A stretch of DNA of 6,744 bases. Origin: Myxococcota bacterium. GTDB lineage: Bacteria; Myxococcota_A; UBA9160; PR03. Shown here piece by piece: positions 1 to 6,744 of the stretch (position 1 is the first letter of the stretch; each line of letters begins with the position of its first letter). The DNA lies in the NCBI GenBank assembly GCA_025453505.1, contig JALOQG010000155.1:1-6744 (forward strand). The letters run 5' to 3'. The notes beneath the pieces are model-generated. The model did not search any database, was not told the origin of the DNA, and saw only the letters and a list, made by a program, of their open reading frames with translations. The position numbers were made by a program, and so were the translations under genes.

Positions 1-26
1 GGAGCCCGGCGCCGTCGCCGGGCTCC
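1..26 (+). terminator. Rho-independent-type hairpin terminator
   Basis: A perfect 10-bp GC-rich stem, GGAGCCCGGC and GCCGGGCTCC, encloses a 6-nt loop. On the plus strand it is followed by a short T-rich stretch (TCTCGTTT, 27-34). This fits a factor-independent terminator for a plus-strand gene ending just left of the window. The stem may begin before base 1. Because the stem is symmetric and A-rich sequence lies on its right when read on the minus strand, it could also stop transcripts from the tat operon, whose last stop codon is about 340 nt away. The U-tract is weak, so activity is likely but not certain. Confidence 0.7.
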
Positions 27-53
27 TCTCGTTTCGGGGGCGCCGTCACGGGG

Positions 54-366
54 TTGCGATCCGGGGAGACGCTCGGCAAGGTGCCGTTCGGCGACGCCGC
101 CGCGGCCGCGGCGACCTGGGGTCTCGCGCAGACCTGCGCGCGCGTATCCGGAGTCCGTGCGGCGCGCGGGCTTCGGCGGCGACGCATTCGCGCAGGGCGA
201 GGCGCTCTTCGACGCGATCCTCGCGAGCCGCTCGGGCGTCGTCTTCAGCGTGGACGAGTACGAGGAAAGCTGGCGCCGCCTCGAAACGCCCGACGCCAAG
301 GTGCGTCTCGCGATTCCCGAGCTGCTCGCGCCGTGGCACAAGCACGTGCCCGCGCGCGATCCTGGG
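54..366 (+). pseudogene. Frameshifted, truncated fragment resembling a molybdopterin oxidoreductase
   Basis: Two adjoining plus-strand frames read like one protein. Frame 3 (about 54-140) gives ETLGKVPFGD...TWGLAQTCA. Frame 1 (from 142) gives AYPESVRRAGFGGDAFAQGE, then an aliphatic stretch, SGVVFSVDEYEESWRRL and RLAIPELL. Joining them requires skipping one base in the GC-alternating run at 136-144. Codon third positions are almost all G or C in both halves, as in real genes here. The second half resembles, from memory, an internal segment of the large catalytic subunit of molybdopterin (DMSO reductase superfamily) oxidoreductases. The usual remaining portion, including the C-terminal molybdopterin-dinucleotide-binding domain, is absent because tatC occupies the following DNA on the opposite strand. 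No N-terminal Fe-S or Mo-binding part exists, and a terminator lies just upstream. It is best read as a decayed relic. The family assignment is moderately confident; the frame switch is clear. Confidence 0.5.
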
Positions 367-1158
367 CTAGGACTCGGAAGTCGTCGCGAGCGCCGAGGTT
401 TTGGCCGCGCCGCGCGCGCGCTGGCCGCCGAAGATCCAGGCCGCGCCGACGCCGAGCAGGTAGAGCACCGCCATCGGCACCGCGAGCAGCGTCTGGCTGA
501 CCCAGTCGGTGGACGGCGTCAGCACGGCGCCGAGCACGAAGCAGACCAGCAGCGCGTACGGAAAGTTCTTGAGCAGCTGCCCGACCGTGAGGATCCCGGC
601 GCTCGCCAGGAAGAACACGACGACGGGCATCTCGAACGACGCGCCGAACGCGAGGAACATCGTCGTCGTCATGCTGAACACTTCGCGCATCGACCAGGCG
701 GCCTGCACGAACTCGCTCTCGAACTCGGACAGGAACTGGAACATGATCGGGAACACGATCTGGTGTCCGAAGAGCGCGCCCGAGACGAAGAGCAGCGTCG
801 ACACCAGCACGAAGGGCACCGCGAGCCGCTTCTCGTTCGGGTACAGGCCCGGCGCCTCGAACGACCACGCCTGCCACAGCACCACGGGCAGCGCGATCAC
901 GAAGCCGGCGAGCAGGGCGCCCTTGATGTAGGTGAAGAAGATCTCGCCCGGCGCGATCGCCTGCAGCGTGCCCTTGCCCTCCGAGAGCGCCGCGACGGCC
1001 GGCGCGAGCAGCTGCGCGAAGATCTGCTCCTTGTAGGTCCAGGCCAGGATCGAGGCGAGGATCCACGCGCCGAGCGCCTTGATCATCCGGTTGCGCAGCT
1101 CGGCCAGGTGCTGGGTGAGCGGCGCGCGGCTCTCGTCGATCACGGTTCCGGGCACCAC
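367..1158 (-). CDS. tatC: Sec-independent protein translocase subunit TatC
   Basis: TatC is the polytopic inner-membrane receptor that binds twin-arginine signal peptides and nucleates the Tat pore for folded proteins. The 263-residue product has the usual length and hallmarks. The N-terminal cytoplasmic signal-binding motif is PLTQHLAELRNR (13-24, with E20 and R22). The first cytoplasmic loop carries APGLYPNEKR (102-111, with the conserved Glu109). FGASFEMP (171-178) has the mid-membrane Glu176, and TPSTDWVSQTLLAVP (214-228) precedes the last helix. Hydrophobic stretches fit six membrane segments. The Glu often seen after LY/LF in the last helix is Leu here (LYLLG, 232-236). The GTG start lies 4 nt after the tatA/B stop with no clear Shine-Dalgarno site, so translational coupling is likely; in-frame GTGs at 1155 and 1143 are alternatives. 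It is the last gene of the operon driven from 3170. Confidence 0.96.
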   Translation of the reverse strand: MVPGTVIDESRAPLTQHLAELRNRMIKALGAWILASILAWTYKEQIFAQLLAPAVAALSEGKGTLQAIAPGEIFFTYIKGALLAGFVIALPVVLWQAWSFEAPGLYPNEKRLAVPFVLVSTLLFVSGALFGHQIVFPIMFQFLSEFESEFVQAAWSMREVFSMTTTMFLAFGASFEMPVVVFFLASAGILTVGQLLKNFPYALLVCFVLGAVLTPSTDWVSQTLLAVPMAVLYLLGVGAAWIFGGQRARGAAKTSALATTSES

Positions 1159-1162
1159 CGGG

Positions 1163-1474
1163 TCAGGAGTCGGACGCGTTCGAGCTGCGATCGGCGGCCG
1201 CGACGGGTACGGGCGCGGCGGCGGCCGGCTGCGCCGGGGCGGAGGGCGCGGGCGCCGGGATCGCAGGCGGTGCCGGAGCCGGAGCGGGAGCGTGCGTCGC
1301 GGGCGGCTCCTCGGTGGCTTCCCGCAGCGTCTGTCTCAGATCGGTGGAGGCGCGGCGGAATTCGTTCATCGCGCGACCGAGCGAGCGAGCGAGTTCGGGC
1401 AGCCGGCTCGGGCCGAACACGATCAGCGCCACCGCCAGGATCACCAGAAGCTCGGTCATGCCGATGCCGAACAT
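1163..1474 (-). CDS. tatA: Twin-arginine translocase small subunit, TatA/TatB family
   Basis: This 103-residue protein would form the pore or assembly partner of TatC. One N-terminal membrane helix starts at MFGIGMTELLVIL and ends at the FGPSRLP hinge (20-26). A conserved amphipathic helix follows (ELARSLGRAMNEFRRA, 27-42). The acidic residue Glu8 and the GP after FG are TatB-like, while FG and LPEL..LGR are TatA-like. With a single small subunit beside tatC, it may serve both roles, as in minimal TatAC systems, or another copy may lie elsewhere. Residues about 57-95 are a low-complexity Pro/Ala tail, presumably a disordered cytoplasmic extension. The ATG at 1474 places the membrane helix at the extreme N-terminus as expected, although the upstream SD is weak. 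It sits 24 nt after the PilZ gene and 4 nt before tatC. The A-versus-B assignment is uncertain. Confidence 0.88.
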   Translation of the reverse strand: MFGIGMTELLVILAVALIVFGPSRLPELARSLGRAMNEFRRASTDLRQTLREATEEPPATHAPAPAPAPPAIPAPAPSAPAQPAAAAPVPVAAADRSSNASDS

Positions 1475-1498
1475 TCCGGGAGCCTAACGACTGGACGA

Positions 1499-1897
1499 TC
1501 AGGCGGCGATCGCGGTCTTCCGGACGGCGCGAAGCGGACGGCGAGGGCGCGCGGCGAGCATCGAGAGGCCCATGCGGACCTCGCCGAAGCGGCCGTGTGC
1601 GCTCCAGACCACCCGGGCGATCGAGTCGAGAGTCGGCCGGCCATCGACGCCGCGCACGACGACGCGAAGCAGAGATCCTACCGGTGCGGCCTCCTTCGCC
1701 CGCAGGCATGCGCCCTGGGACGAGAGGTCGAGCGTGAAGCCCGCGTTCCACCGTTCGTCGCGGTGAGACCGCGGAAACGGTGCGAACTCCACCTGCCGCA
1801 CGGTTGCGATCCGACGCGCCTTGCGAGCGGCTCGCAACCCGAGGCTGCCCTCGCGTACTCCGAAATCGAGCGAGAGCTGAGTCTCTGCTTCCCGCAC
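1499..1897 (-). CDS. PilZ-domain protein, likely c-di-GMP receptor
   Basis: This is a small, stand-alone PilZ domain protein of 132 residues. PilZ domains bind cyclic di-GMP through an RxxxR switch and a D/NxSxxG motif on the beta-barrel. Here R25-KAR-R29 fits the first motif, and DLSSQG (in FTLDLSSQGACL) fits the second, followed by the barrel strands SLLRVVVRG, ARVVWSA and EVRMGLSML. Both motifs appear intact, so ligand binding is expected. There is no attached output domain, so it probably acts through a partner protein. The GTG start is chosen because a strong purine Shine-Dalgarno stretch, AGGGGGG, lies 7 nt upstream; it overlaps the stop codon of the preceding HD-GYP gene. Co-transcription with a predicted c-di-GMP phosphodiesterase supports a c-di-GMP role, while the following tat genes hint at a membrane or secretion target. 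Confidence 0.8.
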   Translation of the reverse strand: MREAETQLSLDFGVREGSLGLRAARKARRIATVRQVEFAPFPRSHRDERWNAGFTLDLSSQGACLRAKEAAPVGSLLRVVVRGVDGRPTLDSIARVVWSAHGRFGEVRMGLSMLAARPRRPLRAVRKTAIAA

Positions 1898-1904
1898 TTC
1901 GCGG

Positions 1905-1911
1905 CCCCCCT
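1905..1911 (-). promoter_or_regulatory. Ribosome binding site of the PilZ gene, overlapping upstream stop codon
   Basis: On the minus strand AGGGGGG lies 7 nt before the GTG at 1897. It shares bases with the TAG stop of the HD-GYP gene (1912-1910), so ribosomes finishing that gene end on the next gene's binding site. This favours the GTG start and suggests translational coupling. Confidence 0.6.
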
Positions 1912-3112
1912 AGACGATCCGCCGCGCCGACGGCGCGGCCGACTCCGACCCGGTTTGCGTCGTCGCGAGCAGGTCCGCGACGAGATCGAGATCGATCTCG
2001 CCGGTCGCCCCTTCCGCCACGACGGCGAACTCCTTCACGAGCATGGGATCGAATTGCGACCCCGCGCAGCGCGCCAGCTCGGCCAGCGCGGTCATGCGAT
2101 CGAGCGGCGGACGATCGGCGCGGCCGTTCGTCATCGCGTCGAATGCGTCCGCGATCGCGATGATGCGCGCGGTGAGCGGGATCGCGTCGCCCGTGAGGCG
2201 GTCGGGATAGCCGGTGCCGTCCCAGCGCTCGTGGTGATGCCGTACGGCGGCCACGAGTCCGGCCGAGACACCGAGCGGTGCAATCAGCCGCGCTCCGACT
2301 TCCGGATGGCGCTCGACTTCCGTGCGCTCGTCCGCGTCGAGCGGGCCGCGTCGCGTGAGGAGCGAAGACGGCACGCCGATCTTGCCGACGTCGTGCAGGA
2401 AGGCGGCGAGCCGCGCCTGGCGTTTCTCGCCGGCCGAGAGGCAGAGGCGATCGGCGAGCAGGCTCGCATAGAAGGCGACGCGGCGCGCGTGACCGCGCAT
2501 GCAGGGGTCCTGCGACTCGATCGTGTCGGCGAGCACCTCGAAGAACGGCAGCGTCTGCTCGGGCTCGGTCGGCGGCGGCGCAAATTCGGCAGCCGAGCGC
2601 GCGAGCACTTCGCCGAGCCGATTGCGCAGACTCGAATCGGTTTCGAGCTGGTCGAGGATGTCGGCGACGTGCACGTCGCGGCCGACCACGTCGGCGAGCT
2701 CCTCGAGGAAGGTCACGAGCCGACGCCGACCGCGGCGTCGCGACAGGGCGCGGTACACCGCGGCCGTCACCTGCACCACGTCGAAGGGCTTCTGGAGGTA
2801 GTCGCAGATCCCGTGGCGGATCGCCTCGGTCGCCGATTCGAGGCTGCCGTGGCCCGTGATCACGATGACCTCGACGTCCGGGAAGTCGATCCGGATCGCG
2901 CGCATCAGCTCCTGGCCGCGCAGGCCGGGCATGGCGAGGTCGAGCGTCACGACGTCGACCGGCGTCGTGTGGAGGATCTCGAGCGCCTCGGCTCCGTTCG
3001 ACGCCAGCCTCACGTCGTAGCTGGGCGAGAGGATCATGCGGAGCGATTCGCGGGGGCCGCGTTCGTCGTCGACGATGAGCACGTGGGCGCGGTTCTGGGA
3101 TCGGTCGATCAC
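1910..3112 (-). CDS. Response regulator with HD-GYP c-di-GMP phosphodiesterase output domain
   Basis: This 400-residue two-domain regulator is predicted to hydrolyse cyclic di-GMP when its receiver is phosphorylated. The receiver (about 9-125) has acidic pocket D15-D16, phosphoacceptor D58 (LDLAMPG), T86 and K108 (KPF), all intact. A linker of about 60 residues leads to the HD-GYP domain (about 190-370). Its metal-site and signature residues are present: E199 and H208 (TIESQDPCMRGH), HDVGKIGVP (H240, D241, K244), H269, HHHERWDGTGYP (H293, H294, GYP 301-303) and D322 (ADAFDAMT). The enzyme should therefore be active. The GTG start is supported by GAGGAG 7 nt upstream and by a sigma-54 promoter whose predicted start site is about 32 nt upstream; the frame remains open to a TGA at 3199 but has no better start. 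It leads the operon with PilZ and tat genes. The last 30 or so residues look disordered. Confidence 0.95.
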   Translation of the reverse strand: MIDRSQNRAHVLIVDDERGPRESLRMILSPSYDVRLASNGAEALEILHTTPVDVVTLDLAMPGLRGQELMRAIRIDFPDVEVIVITGHGSLESATEAIRHGICDYLQKPFDVVQVTAAVYRALSRRRGRRRLVTFLEELADVVGRDVHVADILDQLETDSSLRNRLGEVLARSAAEFAPPPTEPEQTLPFFEVLADTIESQDPCMRGHARRVAFYASLLADRLCLSAGEKRQARLAAFLHDVGKIGVPSSLLTRRGPLDADERTEVERHPEVGARLIAPLGVSAGLVAAVRHHHERWDGTGYPDRLTGDAIPLTARIIAIADAFDAMTNGRADRPPLDRMTALAELARCAGSQFDPMLVKEFAVVAEGATGEIDLDLVADLLATTQTGSESAAPSARRIV

Positions 3113-3119
3113 GGGGGGA

Positions 3120-3125
3120 CTCCTC
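3120..3125 (-). promoter_or_regulatory. Ribosome binding site of the HD-GYP regulator gene
   Basis: GAGGAG on the minus strand is spaced 7 nt (TCCCCCC) from the GTG at 3112. It fixes the start of a gene that would otherwise be ambiguous and lies inside the short leader predicted from the sigma-54 promoter. Confidence 0.7.
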
Positions 3126-3154
3126 GCGCCTCGCAGTCGCGAATCAGCCCCAGG

Positions 3155-3170
3155 AGCAACTCGGATGCCA
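3155..3170 (-). promoter_or_regulatory. Sigma-54 (RpoN) -24/-12 promoter of the HD-GYP/PilZ/tat operon
   Basis: The minus strand reads TGGCATCCGAGTTGCT. Against the established sigma-54 consensus TGGCACG-N4-TTGCW, this matches TGGCA in the -24 element and all of TTGCT in the -12 element. The invariant GG (3169-3168) and GC (3157-3156) are exactly 10 nt apart, the obligatory spacing. Placing the C at -12 predicts transcription starting near 3144 and a leader of about 32 nt carrying the GAGGAG ribosome site. The gene immediately upstream encodes an NtrC-family sigma-54 activator, the class of protein such promoters need. No comparable match was noticed elsewhere in the window. Confidence 0.82.
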
Positions 3171-3198
3171 ACCCTCGCCGGCTCGCAGAGTCCTCCTC

Positions 3199-3240
3199 AA
3201 GTCATCGAAAACAAGAGGCTTTTTCCGAGTTACGAAAACG
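3199..3240. promoter_or_regulatory. AT-rich island between palindromes and sigma-54 promoter
   Basis: About 60% A+T across 42 bp (25 of 42), against roughly 30% in the rest of the window. It includes A/T runs and two direct copies of CGAAAAC (3206-3212 and 3233-3239). It covers about -55 to -96 relative to the predicted start site. Activators and sigma-54 polymerase usually need the intervening DNA bent there, often by IHF. No good IHF consensus was found, so intrinsic bending or another protein is equally possible. Confidence 0.4.
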
Positions 3241-3257
3241 AGGTCGGAGGCCCGATT

Positions 3258-3275
3258 CCGTTCGGACTGGAACGG
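3258..3275. repeat. Inverted repeat CCGTTC-N6-GAACGG, possible activator site
   Basis: Perfect 6-bp arms (3258-3263 and 3270-3275) flank 6 nt. The centre is near -122 from the predicted sigma-54 start site, a usual distance for an upstream activator site. Its half-site resembles that of the repeat at 3333-3351. A protein-binding role is inferred. Confidence 0.4.
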
Positions 3276-3303
3276 CGGGGCGGCGGGGATCGCGCCAAGT
3301 GCC

Positions 3304-3329
3304 CGATCCGGATCGCGATTCCCGGGAAT
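3304..3329. repeat. Two adjacent perfect 12-bp palindromes
   Basis: CGATCCGGATCG (3304-3315) and ATTCCCGGGAAT (3318-3329) are each perfectly self-complementary and are separated by 2 nt. They lie about -160 to -185 from the predicted sigma-54 start site, next to the 3' end of the NtrC-type gene. They could be operators or recognition sites for a dimeric regulator; chance occurrence in GC-rich DNA cannot be excluded for either one alone. Confidence 0.4.
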
Positions 3330-3332
3330 GTT

Positions 3333-3351
3333 CCGAACCGAACGGGTTCGG
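3333..3351 (-). repeat. Inverted repeat CCGAACC-N5-GGTTCGG: enhancer site or terminator of the NtrC-type gene
   Basis: Perfect 7-bp arms (3333-3339 and 3345-3351) surround 5 nt, immediately after the stop codon of the NtrC-type regulator. As RNA it forms a short hairpin, but no U-tract follows on the minus strand, making it a poor intrinsic terminator. As DNA, a 6-N5-6 core matches the geometry of classical NtrC sites (two 6-bp arms, 5-nt spacer), and the position near -198 suits an enhancer. The two readings are not exclusive. Confidence 0.45.
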
Positions 3352-4740
<1,389 letters not shown>

Positions 4741-4862
4741 GCGGCGACCATAGCCCTCGGAAGGCGAAGCCGGTGCGTGGCGCGAGCCTCATGGGTCTCG
4801 CCGCTCGCCTTTGGCTCGCTACGCGGGAAGTAGGGATCGGAGGGGAGCGGGCGTGTCGCGGA

Positions 4863-6692
4863 CTACGCCGGAAGGTCGGCGGTGAGGACGGTTTCGCCGG
4901 TGGGGGCGGCTTCGACGGTCAGGGTGCCACCGTGAGCGAGGACGACTTCCTCGAGGGCGGAGACGGCGAGCGAATGCTCGGTGAAGCCGAGGCCGTCGCC
5001 GGATCCTTGCAGACGCAGCGCGACGCGGAGCATGGCGGGACGCGCACCGGCGGCGGACAGGTGACGCGTCGCGACGTAGAGGTCCCCGCGCGCGGGCACC
5101 CAGCCGAGCGCCTGCTCGATCAGATACCCGAATGCGAAGCGGAGCTGGTCGGCGTCGCCGAGTGCGTTCGGGTGCGCACGCTCCAGCTCCTCGAGTACGA
5201 CGAGGCGGCGCTCGCGGATCCGCGGCCGCTCGCGCTCGAGCAGCTTCGCGATCAGGGACGACACGTCGACGGGCTCGCGCGCCGGCTGCGGGAAGCCGCC
5301 GAGCCGCGCGAGCGTCTCGACGACGGATTCGATGCGGCGCGTGTCGGCGTCGACCCGCTCGGCGAACTGCGCGCGGAACTCGGCGTCGTCGAAGCGGCCC
5401 GGCAGCATCGAGGCGTAGGTGCGGATGCCGACCAGCGGATTGCCGACCTCGTGCGCGATCGCGGCGGACAGCCTTCGCAGCGGCGCGGCTGTCTGGATCG
5501 ACCCAGAGATGGGCGGTACCGGCGCACGCGTCTCGGCGAAGGGAGCGGGATCGGTAGGGGCGTCGCGCCTCGTGGGTTCGCGTTGCGCCGGTTCGCGCGG
5601 CGGGGCGGCGGGCTCGACGTCGCCGCCGATCTCGAGCACCGCGGGCTCGAAGCGCAAATCCTCGGGAGTGATCGGCCCGCTCGGCTTCGCCGCGAAGGTG
5701 CGGCGCAGCAATGCATCGAGCTCGCGCAGGTTGTCGGGCCACGGGTGCGCGCGCAGGTGCGCGATCGCCTCGGACGTGAAGTCGCGGCGGGTTGCTGCGA
5801 CGATCGCGTCGAGCGCGGCGGGCCGCTCACGCAGCGGCGGCACCCGCACGAGCAGCCCGGCGAAGGCCTGTTCGAGCGCAGGGTCGAGCGCTTCCGGAAC
5901 ATCGCCCGCGGTGGCGATCCAGCGCACCGAGCGCGCACGCACGAGTCCAGCGGGCAGGCCGTTCTCGACGAGACTCCGCAGCGCCCGTTGCTCCGCGCCA
6001 GCCAGGCGGTCCGCGTCTTCGATGCAGATCGTCGCCGTGCCGGTCGTCGGCACTGCGCCGGACTCGGGAACGCAGCGCGCGAGCGCGGCCCGCACGTCCG
6101 TCGCCGCGTCACAGGCGACGCAGAAGAAGGGGCTCGTCGCGTCGCGCGCCGTCGCGGCGTGGAGATAGCGGGCGACGAGACCGCGGCCGGTGCCCGGCTC
6201 GCCAGATACGCGCAGCGGCAGCGCCGCGCGCGCGGGGTCCGCCGCGGCGAGCAGCTCCGGCAGATCGAGATCGCCGAGCCAGGTGGCGAAGCGGGTGGTG
6301 ATCGCGTCACGGCGGTTGCGCTCGCTCAGAGGCGGCGCGGCGCGCCGCACGAGAGCGGCGCGCAACCGGCCGCGCAGCGTCGCGGCGTCGCGCGTGATCG
6401 GCACGATCGCGGCGCCCAGCGCGTCGAAGAGTCGCTCGACCTCGGGCAGATCGAGCGCGCGCGCCAGCACGACCCAGGCTGCATCGCCGAGTCGCGCCGC
6501 GTGGCGATGCGCGAACTCGAGCTCGGCCTCGAAGTCGCCGGCCACGCCGAGGAGGACGGCGCGCGGTGCGTCGGCGTGCGCGAAGCGAGCGGTGTCCGTC
6601 GGGTGCCCGATGAGCACCTCGTTCGAGCCGGCCAGGCTGCGCAGGGCGTCCCGCCAACGCGGGTCGCGATGGACGATCCAGATGTCTGCCAT
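4863..6692 (-). CDS. Pseudoreceiver / degenerate NtrC-like AAA+ / histidine kinase-like fusion protein
   Basis: This is a 609-residue protein counted from the ATG at 6692, where the receiver-like fold begins (MADIWIVHRDPRW). An in-frame ATG at 6734 would add 14 Ala-rich residues and has an AGGCAGG stretch before it, so the start is unsettled. Residues 1-117 look like a receiver lacking the phospho-Asp and Lys. Residues about 145-345 match the NtrC AAA+ fold: GEPGTGRG (164-171, Lys replaced by Arg170), ICIEDAD in place of LDE, PPLRER (285-290) and WPDNLREL (318-325), but no GAFTGA loop. A Pro-rich linker follows. The HisKA segment has H414-E-x-x-N418-P-L. The ATPase part lacks the N-box Asn (Gln527), the D-box Asp and most of the lid. 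No membrane segments are evident, so it should be cytoplasmic. It probably works with the NtrC-type regulator as phosphotransferase, phosphatase or binding partner. Homology is clear; function is inferred. Confidence 0.8.
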   Translation of the reverse strand: MADIWIVHRDPRWRDALRSLAGSNEVLIGHPTDTARFAHADAPRAVLLGVAGDFEAELEFAHRHAARLGDAAWVVLARALDLPEVERLFDALGAAIVPITRDAATLRGRLRAALVRRAAPPLSERNRRDAITTRFATWLGDLDLPELLAAADPARAALPLRVSGEPGTGRGLVARYLHAATARDATSPFFCVACDAATDVRAALARCVPESGAVPTTGTATICIEDADRLAGAEQRALRSLVENGLPAGLVRARSVRWIATAGDVPEALDPALEQAFAGLLVRVPPLRERPAALDAIVAATRRDFTSEAIAHLRAHPWPDNLRELDALLRRTFAAKPSGPITPEDLRFEPAVLEIGGDVEPAAPPREPAQREPTRRDAPTDPAPFAETRAPVPPISGSIQTAAPLRRLSAAIAHEVGNPLVGIRTYASMLPGRFDDAEFRAQFAERVDADTRRIESVVETLARLGGFPQPAREPVDVSSLIAKLLERERPRIRERRLVVLEELERAHPNALGDADQLRFAFGYLIEQALGWVPARGDLYVATRHLSAAGARPAMLRVALRLQGSGDGLGFTEHSLAVSALEEVVLAHGGTLTVEAAPTGETVLTADLPA

Positions 6693-6744
6693 GGCGTCGG
6701 AGATCGTGGCCGCCGCTGCGGCGCGCACACGCATCCACCTGCCT

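Noticed and set aside
142..1737. Treating the plus-strand frame from the molybdoenzyme-like fragment to 1737 as one real gene
   Set aside because: Only the part before about 360 looks like a protein. Beyond that it is antisense to tatC, tatA/B and PilZ, with Arg/Glu-rich shadow sequence.
3192..3199. A strong Shine-Dalgarno-like GAGGAGGA on the minus strand in the regulatory gap
   Set aside because: No ATG, GTG or TTG follows at a usable distance, and it lies upstream of the predicted transcription start, so it would not be in the operon mRNA.
4782..4819. A 7-bp inverted repeat (GCGAGCC and GGCTCGC) in the 122-nt gap between the fusion gene and the NtrC-type gene
   Set aside because: The 24-nt loop is long, no T-run follows, and such matches are frequent at this GC content. 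I see no promoter or terminator I can support in this gap.

Overview
This is a high-GC window (about 70% by eye). It carries six tightly packed genes, all on the minus strand, plus one gene relic on the plus strand. The combination of NtrC-type sigma-54 activators, a receiver/HD-GYP protein, PilZ, and a TatA/TatC pair whose small subunit is TatB-like at its N-terminus suggests a deltaproteobacterial-type lineage (Myxococcota, Desulfobacterota, Binatota or a relative). That assignment rests on gene style, not on any marker gene.

Layout in direction of transcription (right to left): (1) 6692-4863 encodes an unusual fusion of a receiver-like domain, an NtrC-like AAA+ domain and a histidine-kinase-like domain. 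The phosphoacceptor His survives, but the key residues of the receiver, the AAA+ ATPase and the kinase ATP-binding domain look lost or altered. (2) 4740-3352 encodes an intact NtrC-family sigma-54 activator (receiver, AAA+, Fis-type HTH) with the variant loop GAFTDA. (3) 3351-3113 is a 239-bp regulatory gap. It holds several perfect palindromes, an AT-rich island and a near-consensus sigma-54 (-24/-12) promoter. (4) 3112-367 is a compact four-gene operon: receiver/HD-GYP c-di-GMP phosphodiesterase, PilZ protein, TatA/B and TatC, with gaps of 12, 24 and 4 nt. (5) 366-1 contains a truncated, frameshifted fragment that looks like a molybdopterin oxidoreductase on the plus strand, and a strong hairpin terminator at the very start of the window.

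The genes suggest one circuit. A signal passes through the fusion protein, perhaps acting as phosphotransferase or phosphatase, to the NtrC-type regulator. That regulator activates sigma-54 RNA polymerase at the promoter directly downstream of its own gene. The promoter then drives production of a c-di-GMP-degrading enzyme, a c-di-GMP receptor and the core of the Tat protein-export machine. The promoter and gene order are seen directly; the signal flow and the c-di-GMP/Tat coupling are inference.
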